Source: Clitopilus passeckerianus (Eukaryota; Basidiomycota; Agaricomycetes; Agaricales; Entolomataceae). From it: a stretch of 64,000 nt of DNA. Below, piece after piece: positions 55,848 to 64,000 of this stretch. Each line of letters starts with the position of its first letter. Position 1 is the first letter of the stretch. The stretch lies in NCBI GenBank assembly GCA_944990035.1, contig CALYLX010000066.1:868001-932000 (forward strand), given 5' to 3'. The notes beneath the pieces are model-generated. The model was not told the DNA's origin. It saw nothing but the letters and a program-made list of their open reading frames with translations, and ran no database searches. Made by a program: the position numbers and the translations under genes.

Positions 55848-57559
55848 CTAAACCCCATACTTCTCAACCCATCCCTTGTGGAACCCCTCCAACTTCCCCA
55901 CATACTCCTCTACGCCTGGGCATAGGCAAGTCAACCTATAATGCCACTCGTCCTCCTTCTGCCCAAACCCACTCCCCGGAACTACACATATCCCCGTCTC
56001 ATCCAGGAGCTCCAGGGCGTACATCGCATCTGGCTCCTTGCCTCGCTTCTTAGCCTCGTCGATGGCCTTTTGGGAAAGGGTTATCTTGGGGAAGAGGTAC
56101 ATAGCACCTGGGGAATCAACACATGAGACGCCGGGAAGCTGGGACAAGCGGGTGGCCATGGTGTGTGTGCGGGATGCGAGGGCAGCGTGGATAGCAGAGG
56201 TCTCCGATTTCCAGAGGTCGTACGAAGGATCTCCAGGTTGAGGCGGGCGCACCATCGTGTCTACCCCAATTTGCCCAGCCACAGGCGGGCAGAGGCCGAC
56301 TGATACCATCTTGTAAATGAGAGCCAAGATGTCAGCGGGGATGTTCTCGCACTCAAAGTAGCCTCCCCTACGACCGCATTCGCCGGAGACGCCTTTGGAG
56401 ATGGAGTGGAATGAGAAGAGGGGGGCGGTAGATTGCTGCGACCGGACGACCCTCTTGAAGGAGGTGAAGGAGAGGGAGGGGTTGTGGATGTTGTTTTGGT
56501 ACACCTCATCTGCTATGAGGACGATGCGGTTCTTCTCGCAGAGTTGGACGATCTGCTCCTGCTCTTCAACAGTAAGAAGGGCACCTGTGGGGTTTCCGGG
56601 GTTGATAACAACCAAAGCACGAGGGGAGACACCATCCGCTTTAGCTTTCTCAAGCGCAGCTTCGATAGATTGGATAGAAGTCCCCCAATCCTTCGACTCA
56701 TCAAGGTGATAAGGCAACGGCACACCTCTATGCTGCGCCAACGCAGCCGTATACAACGGGTATTGCGGGATAGGTATCAATATCCCATCCATCGGATGCG
56801 AGATGAGCATATTTATGATCAGACTGACACCAGCGGAGGCACCGGCGGTGAGGAAGATGTGGTTGGGGTCGGCAGGGAAGCCGTCCCGGGCAGAGATGAA
56901 GGAAGCAACGTTTTGGCGGATGAAGGGGATGCCTTGGGAGTGGGAGTAGGCGCCAATGGAGCCGACGTGGTGAGAGAGTTCGTTGAAGCGGGTGAGGACG
57001 TCTGCGGGGAAGATTGGGGGTTCAATGGAAGCGAGAGGTGGGTATTCCATTAGGGCTGCGACCTACAAAGAAAAATGGTGAGTGAGGTTGTTATGTTGAG
57101 GAAAGACAAGGAAAGTGATGGGACGGGGAGAGGACGGAAGGGGTGAAGTTCACATACCTGTCGGGGAAAAGTCAAAGGTTTCTGGTCCAGCCCTTTCTGC
57201 TGTGGGTTCCCGATGTTGGAACTAATAACCTTGTCAAAAGGCAATTCATGGTTTGGCTCTTTGAGTTTCTCTCGGAGCTCTTCGGCTTTGATAGCCAGCT
57301 CACCACGAACGGCGTATTGAACCTCGTTGAACGTTGGGTTCAGGGAGTCAGTGGTCAAGATAGGGCCGTCTTTGCTAGGAGGTGCAGAGGTCATGTCTGT
57401 TGAATCTGGGGAGGAGACGGTACGGCAGCTAGAACTGGAGGAGAGGTATCGTCGTGTTGGAGGAGGAAGAGATGATCTTTTTATCGATTGGGGCAGCCTG
57501 GAGGCGGAGGCTGGAACTCCTTTGAGACGGAGAGCTCGGAGCTTGGATAGGTTATTCAT
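55848..57559 (-). CDS. Alanine aminotransferase (class I/II), intact copy B
   Basis: Two exons, intron about 57063-57158, about 530 residues. The N-terminus MNNLSKLRALRLKGVPASA is rich in Arg/Ser and ends in RRYLSSSSSCR, a mitochondrial presequence. The catalytic core contains FLTAGASAGVSLIINML, INPGNPTGALL, LIADEVYQNN, SFHSISKGVSGECGRRGG with the pyridoxal-phosphate lysine, and GQIGVDTMVRPPQPGDPSY, typical of alanine transaminases rather than aspartate transaminases. The enzyme interconverts alanine plus 2-oxoglutarate and pyruvate plus glutamate. No lesion seen. It is the right-hand member of the tandem duplication whose left member is damaged. Confidence 0.85.
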
Positions 57560-57980
57560 GCCTTGACTCGGTATGTTGGCCGGTGAAAGGGGGCAAGAAG
57601 AGGACTCGTGTCGGTGGACCTCTCGGCTAAGCGGATCTGGAGCCCCGTGATCAAAATTTTTGAACGAGAGGAGTCGCGGCTCGGACGGCTCGAGCTGGTC
57701 GAGTCAACTGGGTAGATTGGCCTGGGAGGAGCTAGGCTCTCTCAGATGGTTTTGTACTAGAGCAGGGGTATGTGGTGTAGGACAGGGCGGTGAGGACGGT
57801 CTGAAAGAGGGATAATTGCGGTGGAAATGGCAGATTTCATTTCTGAGCTTCGGCCGGAATGGATTGACCGAAAGAACGTGTACGTGTTCGGCCGTCGAAT
57901 GAAATCGAATCCGCCACCATCGCGTTCATTGTATCTGATCCCGACGCGACGCGTCTTGCCATCACACCACCATCTTGATC
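57560..57980. other. Divergent intergenic, no gene seen
   Basis: Spacer between the aminotransferase and EMC8/9 genes, probably a shared promoter region. Confidence 0.35.
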
Positions 57981-58787
57981 ATGACCTCCACACCAACATA
58001 CACCCTCTCCACCCTCGCATACGCTAAACTCACCTTCCACGCCTCCAAACACCCACACAAACCCGTCAACGGCATTCTCCTTGGTCTTTCCTCTTCTCCT
58101 AGCACAGTATCGATAACAGATGCTATACCTCTGTTACACCACTGGACGAGTTTGAGCCCGATGATGGAAGTTGGGTTGGATGTCGCGAAGCAGTATGTTG
58201 AACAGCTTGGAGGTGGGACTAAGGTGGTTGGGTATTATCAGGCTAGTGACCGGGTGGATGATACGGCGCTCGGACCAGTTGGGGAGAAGGTTGCTGGGAA
58301 GGTGAAGGCTGGGTTCGGTGATGCTGTGGTTTTTGTTGTACGTTTTCTTCTGTTTATATTCATGTGTGCTCAGAAGTTCACATAAGGTGTGTATATGATA
58401 GATCGATGGAACGAAGCTTGGTTCTGAGGATGTTACGTTGGTGGTACGTTCACGCTTTTCACATGCTTGCCATTTCCTTACTCGCATTTCCCAGCCATAC
58501 CTCACCTCCCAAGGCACCTGGAAACCCTACACCTCCAACCCAGCAGCCTTTTCCTCCTCAGATTCACGGTTCACCCTCTCCTCCCCCGACACAGTCAAGA
58601 AAGTTCGTGAAGCAGTAACAGACAAGAAGGCACATCTGAAATTTGGAGATTTCGACGATCATTTAGAGGATGTTAGTATAGGTGAGTACTCCAACCGTTG
58701 TTCGTATTGAGAAAGCGGGGTTAATGGCGGGACACTGTAATAGATTGGTTACGAAATGAGGGATCTATATCCGAAGGACTCTTGTAA
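57981..58787 (+). CDS. ER membrane protein complex subunit 8/9 homologue
   Basis: Four or more exons. MTSTPTYTLSTLAYAKLTFHA and KPVNGILLGL, then DAIPLLHHWTSLSPMMEVGL and VVGYYQASDRVDD, match the MPN-like fold of EMC8/EMC9; after introns come IDGTKLGSEDVTLV, YLTSQGTWKPYT and the closing block FDDHLEDVSIDWLRNE. The final exon ends at TAA 58785-58787. As in EMC8/9, the JAMM metal residues of active MPN enzymes are missing. The EMC inserts membrane proteins in the ER; this subunit sits on the cytosolic side. Gene intact, about 200 residues. Confidence 0.85.
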
Positions 58788-59186
58788 TTCCTTTCAATGG
58801 GATAATGAATCGCATTTCGGATGCCCGTCTTGCGACGCGGATATGAATTACAATGGTGTTGTCTCTAGATTCGTAATCGTCCTTCCATGGTTTTCTTTCA
58901 GATTTCTTGCTTTACGCTTTGAAGATGCCTGGTATTATCGCTCACCTCCTCGCCAGAAGAAGTTTGAAGAGTTCAGTGACCACACGGGGGGTGCTTGTTT
59001 CGATCCTCCCTCTTTCCTTATACGAGCCCCCGCTTATGTATATTAGGTCCTCTCGGCCAAGCGTCTTCTCGCAAGAAACACAGAATTGGTGGACTGTCAA
59101 TGGGTTTGTCATTCTTTTTCAAAATAAATGACCTGCAATATTTCTTTCTTCTAAGGAGGATACATAACACCGACGGCCTAAGCCTC
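58788..59186. other. Intergenic, convergent 3' ends
   Basis: Between EMC8/9 and the MYND gene; no supported gene. Confidence 0.35.
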
Positions 59187-60023
59187 TCAGAGGTTGAGAA
59201 ACTGCCAAGATGAAGCTCCCCCGAATTGATCAAGCATTTGACGAGCGTTCTCTCGCCCTTGTTCCGTAAACTTGACAATCTCAATCAGTCGACACATCTC
59301 GCAGAAAAAGCTGAATAGACTGACCGACCCATACATCAGGAAGTAGTTCTTGAGTGTATCCAAATCCTCCTGCAAATTCGCATCACCGTACGTCGAGTTC
59401 ACCATATCTTGCGGTCTCTGGCGCAGTGCAATCACATTATCGCTCCACCCATGTACTGCCTTCCCCTCCGTCAGATTGAAAATGCAACGATTGACCGGCG
59501 ACCCGTCGCACAGAAAGTCGACATTAATATTCACAACCAAACACCTATCCTCCGGCAGTGCAGGGGCGTCAGGGTGGTGCGTCACGCGGTCGACCCATTT
59601 CTCGCGAACGGCAGAGGGCGTCCCCGTATGTCTTTCTCTTGCTGAGTCACAGAGTCTGGATCGTCGGGGTCCTCGCGCATCCAGGTATAGGGGATGATAA
59701 TTATACGGGGTGTATCCTCGTTCGCGGGGAAGGCGATGGCATGGAGTGTGCCCCCGTTCGCAGGTGCAGTTACTACGGTGGAAGATGGAGGAATGGGGAC
59801 GGTGGTGAGTGAGGTGTCTTGCAGCTTTCTACACATGGATTTGTGACGCTTCCAGTCCTGGAAGGCGGCAAGGCGGTCAGGTTTCAGCCAATACGAACTC
59901 CCATGAAATGGTACGTACCTGGGCGATGTGCGATTGGCCGCAGTAGTACTGGAGACGGCAGCCACTGCATCGTTGCTCAGTAGGAGTACTGCAAACGGCA
60001 CAGCGGTGGTTGCTCATGGTCAT
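59187..60023 (-). CDS. MYND zinc-finger protein
   Basis: Minus strand, start at 60023. The first exon gives MTMSNHRCAVCSTPTEQRCS and CRLQYYCGQSHIAQ, which splices to DWKRHKSMC: a complete MYND finger (C-x2-C, C-x2-C, YC-x3-H/C, H-x3-C). The rest (about 200 residues) has no SET domain or known motif; blocks include IIIIPYTWMREDPDDPD and VDRVTHHPDAP, joined by a 50-base intron inferred from a frame change near 59585-59640. MYND fingers bind proline-rich peptides of partner proteins. MYND-only proteins of this sort are numerous in mushrooms and uncharacterised. Confidence 0.75.
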
Positions 60024-60066
60024 AGTAGGTTGCTGTAGAGACTAACGGAGAGATGTACGCTAACCC

Positions 60067-60072
60067 TATATA
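60067..60072 (-). promoter_or_regulatory. TATA-like box of the MYND gene
   Basis: The minus strand reads TATATA about 45 bases upstream of the ATG at 60023. Confidence 0.4.
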
Positions 60073-60709
60073 CACAATAGGAGTTTCTTTTAGAGTCAGA
60101 CGTAGTCACGGTCAGGAGTTGTGGCAGTGAACTCTAAGAGCTTTGCCTCATATTCACATTCTAGGCTTAGATCAAAATGCTGGTCCAGGCTCTAGCCGGG
60201 TCGGCGACACGACGCGTTTGTGGGCGTCTGTACATAGTAGGCGCTCGAACTTTTGAGCGTTCCCAACTACACAGTGAATGAACGGACATCTTGGCAGCAT
60301 ATTTCCCCCCATGCTAAAAATTAACTACTCAGGAAATAAATATTCTAATAATTTGCCGACGAACGAACAATGAAGATCGCAGCCAAGGACGGCCCGGGGC
60401 CACATCAGCCTTGCATCAACCGAAACCAGAAAACCTTCGCAGTGACGGCCATGCTTGCTCGTAAACAAAGCTCACAAGTGGATATAGGATAGAACAGTTT
60501 CATTGGAACTTGGAAGAACTCCACCGTACTTGCGAAACAACAAATGACATCTCCAGGCATTTCCAAGCCTTCCAAACCAGTCAGCTTCACGCCCAGGTCT
60601 CTCAAGGCTTCTTTCATGATCCCAGACCGTGTTTCGCTGCTTTCCTAGTAAAATGCATCCTCATCGCCTACTGGGACACAGCGAGGCGCTTGCTACATTC
60701 TGGCCATAT

Positions 60710-63150
60710 CTAGGCCACATTATTGCATCTTCCGCACTGGGAATGTCACGCAACGTTACCCTCAGTAAAAAGGAAAAGTCAGTGCTTGGTCACTGGACGG
60801 TCGTGATTGACTGATGGTTGTAAAATGTCGTTTTTTGATACTTCGTACTGACTAGAATAATGACTATATTTCGGTTAGTAACTCTCATAACTGATGACCC
60901 TGATTCCGATTGATTCCGCTTCAGCCGCCAACGGTCAGTGAATGGTCAAGACAGTCAGATCTCGGTCATGATGCTAGTCATTCTCTAGTCAGATATTTTG
61001 AGCCGCTTTCAGTTGCCAGCTGGCGTTATTTCGGTCTATTGAATATTTGGAAAACCCTTTTATTCCAAACTACGCTACAATACACGATCATATCTAGAGG
61101 GCTGTAGAGTAATACATTTGGTTAAGGAAAATCCAATGAGGGGATCCTGTGAGAGCCGGTTTGGAGGACGGTCAATAAAAGGTCAAGTAAAATGGGCACA
61201 CACTCACAGGAGGCCCTTCCATTGGGTAGTTCCGACTCCTTCCTGGACTCGCAAATGGATATTGGTCCTTCAGTGCTGTCCGGTCCAACGATACTCCCTG
61301 GTTCTGAAAACCTCTTCAGTTTAGTCTGAGTTGGAGGAGCATGAGTAGATAAGTAGGGTAGCTTACCAAACATTATGAGGCCGTTCGTTTTCCTATGAGG
61401 GTACCGCAGCCAGCAGAGGACAACCGAGCAGGAGGAGAAGGAGGAAGACTCGGAACAAGTCCAACAGCGACGCGACAAGTATTGTCAAAGCACGTGATGT
61501 CGGTGATCGCCGAAGGACTTAGCAGAAATCAAGACCACCAGTCGATGAGGCTCAGACTTGGAAGTTAACAAATATATTCCCAATACATGATGATGCCTTC
61601 GATCCGAGTATTCCTGACTGCCTTCAATAATATGAATCTCTGCCAGGGCAAAAGAACTCTACCTGCCTACTCAGGCAACATCTCCATACACGCATTCCGA
61701 ATCCGTCATCGAAGCTAGACTATTTCCAAGATGTAGGACCTTGCAAGGGCCAACTAATTAGTGTATATTGTACATAGTCAATCCAGTTCAGTATGCAGAG
61801 CGGTTGTGGGGTGCTTATCAACGAGAAAGACCACAATAACTGGACTGACTATAGACGGCGCAATTCCGACTATGACTGACCAAATTCTGACTATGACTGA
61901 CCACATTCTGACTATCATTGACTTCCATCTGAGTGAACGTAACTTCACCTCGGCAGAGCAGCCGAAATAGTTGATAGGCGGTACGACCCTGATGGAAAGG
62001 CAAAAATGTGACCAGACCATGACTTCGAATGACCTAATACTGATTTTCACCGACTTTCTTTTTTACTGAGCGTTACCCGCGATGAACAGTTGATCATCTC
62101 AAGATACGCCTCAACCTCCTCCAAATCCTCTTTTCCGAAGTTGGTTCCAATGGTTTTCTTCGGCAGCCTCCAAAAAACGTCGTTCCAAGCCTCCCAGTCG
62201 TCCCTCCAACTCTTTCATCGCGTCCATAATACTCCATCCATTGGTCTCCGAGAGATAAGGACTGCGTTGGAAGAGATCGTATTGATGTTCGCGCGCTTCT
62301 TCTCCGTGACCTCCACGAGCTCCTTTCGAAGAGAATAGAGGTCGTTGATATATGTGCCGTGTTCAAGCGCAATAGCTTCCACGGCCTTAATGCTTGGGCT
62401 TTCAAGGACGACTTGTGAAGGTGTGATGTCGCATAACCGTCGACCAATATAAAACATAACCCTAATCAAGGCAATGGTGAATAACTTGACCGACGTGGAC
62501 TCGTCAAATGTGACTTACGGTGACATCCAATAGCTTTTGCGCCATGAATTCGTCGAAAGTGTCATACTTCATTGGCTCCAACCCCGGTTTCACGGCTTCC
62601 TTGGTTTTCGAAAGGACATGTGCCCTCCACCGGATATCAACTTTATTCGTCTCCTGGAAGCGCTCAAATTCGATCATATCTCCAGCCTCGCAGCATCGTC
62701 CATGTATATCAAAGATGACCTCTTCGAGAGCGTCACCTTTCGTTGGTCGTGTCATGCCTAAGCTAAGCGGAAATATACGCTTGATTTCCTGGGCCTACGA
62801 AATCACATTATGGTCCAAGGTTTGAATGAACACGGCAGGGTGGTATTTACCTCGTCGGTCAGTTCTTCCATCACATCGTCGATGAGGAAGTAAGTAACGA
62901 TCCAGACGCAGGCGGGCTTGATCAGGTGGTCCTTGGCGTACGGGACCCATAGAGGAAGGGCAGTTTCCACACCCAAGCTTAGAAATCCGGATTTAAAGGC
63001 CTCTGAGGGCCAGGACCACCTCGTATCGAGATACTCTCGAGCAAATGCTCCGGCCTCTGCCGATTTGGGGTGACGCCCGTGCCGGAAGCTGCAAACGTAG
63101 GAAGGCTTCAAAGCGAGCATCTCTTCTTTGCTGAGTTGGGTGGAATCCAT
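60710..63150 (-). pseudogene. Sesquiterpene synthase, dead copy split by a transposon
   Basis: Paralogue of the synthase at 35.6-36.8 kb. Exon 1 keeps FLIDDVMEE (DDxxE motif), exon 3 keeps TYINDLYSLRKE (NSE motif). Lesions: a 1-base loss in a T run near 62255 (VLISRR for VLYLSE), further indels near 62150 and 62085, a 1.3-kb insertion at 60761-62070 inside the last codons, and, beyond it, TGA in place of a Ser codon and Cys in place of the C-terminal Tyr. The C-terminal scrap (HSQCGRCNNVA) lies at 60710-60750. All three exons and both introns are still in place. Confidence 0.75.
60761..62070. mobile_element. 1.3-kb non-autonomous DNA transposon, hAT-like
   Basis: Flanked by CGTTACC at 60754-60760 and again at 62071-62077 (8 bases if the shared C is counted). 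Ends are inverted repeats: CTCAGTAAAAAGGAAAAGTC at the left and, on the other strand from the right, CTCAGTAAAAAAGAAAGTC. Subterminal regions are rich in TGACT/TGACC words, with a tandem GACTATGACTGACC unit near 61869-61905. No frame resembles a transposase. The empty site is given by the paralogous synthase at 35.69 kb. An 8-base duplication and subterminal repeats suggest a hAT-type element; the family is inferred. Confidence 0.75.
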
Positions 63151-63196
63151 AGCGGCTGAGAGGACGATGTGATAGAAGTGGCTTTGACTGATGATC

Positions 63197-63517
63197 TTAA
63201 TGTACGGATACGAATTTGAAGCTGAACATTGGAAATGTCGAAACTAGTCTACATTCCATCTGACAACGTCCTAGAACCGTCGCGTGACGTCGCATACGCT
63301 GCTTACTCCGTAATGAATTGGAAAGACTGGTATGCACCCTGCGCGCCATACTATGCCTGAAATAGAATCTTCTACCCGTCTGCATTGGCTGTTCCTTCTC
63401 GAAGTCTTCAAATCGAAGCTCGGTACAGATAACCCCGTCTCCCGATAGATCATTAAGACCAGCAACACTAGACGTGTCAAAATACTTATCATTTTCCCAG
63501 TTGACGATGCCCGCCAT
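63197..63517 (-). other. Short conserved frame upstream of terpene synthase 2
   Basis: Paralogue of the frame at 36929-37132, with a longer N-terminus here (MAGIVNWENDKYFDTSSVAG). Conservation of VICTELRFEDFEKE and SLSNSLRSK in both copies shows the duplicated block extended beyond the synthase. Function unknown. Confidence 0.4.
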
Positions 63518-64000
63518 CCATATGCGTTGGGTTCAGGAGTTGGGATAAGAAGGTCTTGACCTCCATGAGCGTCAGCTTAACCAGTCCACAATTAATGTGA
63601 AGAAGAGAGAATGAACGAGAGGCTTGTTGGGGACGAAGGAGAATCAATGCAGAGAGCGAAGCTTGGAAAAAGAAAAGAAAATAGCTGGATGGGATAAAAT
63701 GACGGTTCGCATACATTAACGTCACGTTTGACGAGTTGCTAATCTCAGGTCGTGTCAAGCAAACATAGACTACGAAGGGGTGATAATACAGGACGAAATA
63801 CCAGCATAAAGACAGGGAGTAGAACAATTATAGAACAGCTAGAACTTGCAGGGCATTACCCCGGAAGCAGAGGAGCAGTCCAACGAAATAGGGAGTCACA
63901 AGTACGGAAAAAAGTAGGCCGACCCGTTCAGTTTCACAGCGAGGAGATTGAGTAGACAAGCCGGAGTCCATTTAGCGACATATTATAAGGATATGGGGCG
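63518..64000. other. Right edge, no gene seen
   Basis: No supported gene up to the window end; a minus-strand frame at 63489-63827 has a hydrophobic start but no recognisable domain or paralogue. Confidence 0.3.

Noticed and set aside
1..64000. CRISPR arrays, operons, ribosome binding sites, rRNA genes
   Set aside because: The window is spliced fungal nuclear DNA; no such structures were seen.

Overview
The window is nuclear DNA of a filamentous fungus, most likely a mushroom-forming basidiomycete (Agaricomycetes). Genes are split by many short GT-AG introns of about 45-70 bases, are packed on both strands, and include families typical of that class: a DUF6533 seven-helix protein, a NACHT NTPase, DDxxE/NSE sesquiterpene synthases and a membrane-anchored pepsin-like protease. 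I cannot name the species.

Layout. 1-13.4 kb is mostly housekeeping: the 3' end of an unknown gene, a PQ-loop transporter, the uracil-catabolism protein URC4, a PAAF1/Rpn14-like WD40 protein flanked by two paralogous membrane-protein genes with broken frames, and a SET-domain protein. 14-21.3 kb holds a NACHT protein with a C-terminal membrane helix, two tandem small unknown proteins, a decayed FunK1-like kinase remnant and a DUF6533 gene with micro-exons. 21.7-26.6 kb holds PHO88/SND3, an aspartic protease and a J-protein.

26.7-54.5 kb is the accessory core. Ten loci encode, or once encoded, the same product: a roughly 350-residue protein without signal peptide, built from seven repeats of a WG-x-x-R-(I/L)-D-(L/I)-F type and resembling PLL/DUF346-type seven-bladed beta-propeller lectins. 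Six are intact and four are decayed. Placed among them are a QTRT2 (queuine tRNA-ribosyltransferase accessory subunit) gene whose 3' tail has been copied elsewhere, a sesquiterpene synthase, and two unknown multi-exon genes.

51.1-57.6 kb is a tandem duplication of a unit containing a propeller C-terminus, a tRNA-Asp-like sequence and an alanine-aminotransferase-like gene. In the left unit the lectin is intact and the aminotransferase is damaged; in the right unit the reverse holds. 58-64 kb carries an EMC8/9 homologue, a MYND zinc-finger gene and a second terpene synthase copy that is frameshifted and split by a 1.3-kb non-autonomous DNA transposon with a 7-8 bp target-site duplication.

Overall the region reads as a fast-evolving, repeatedly duplicated lectin and secondary-metabolism neighbourhood embedded in conserved genes. 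Introns, starts and family names were worked out by eye from the sequence; no search was run.
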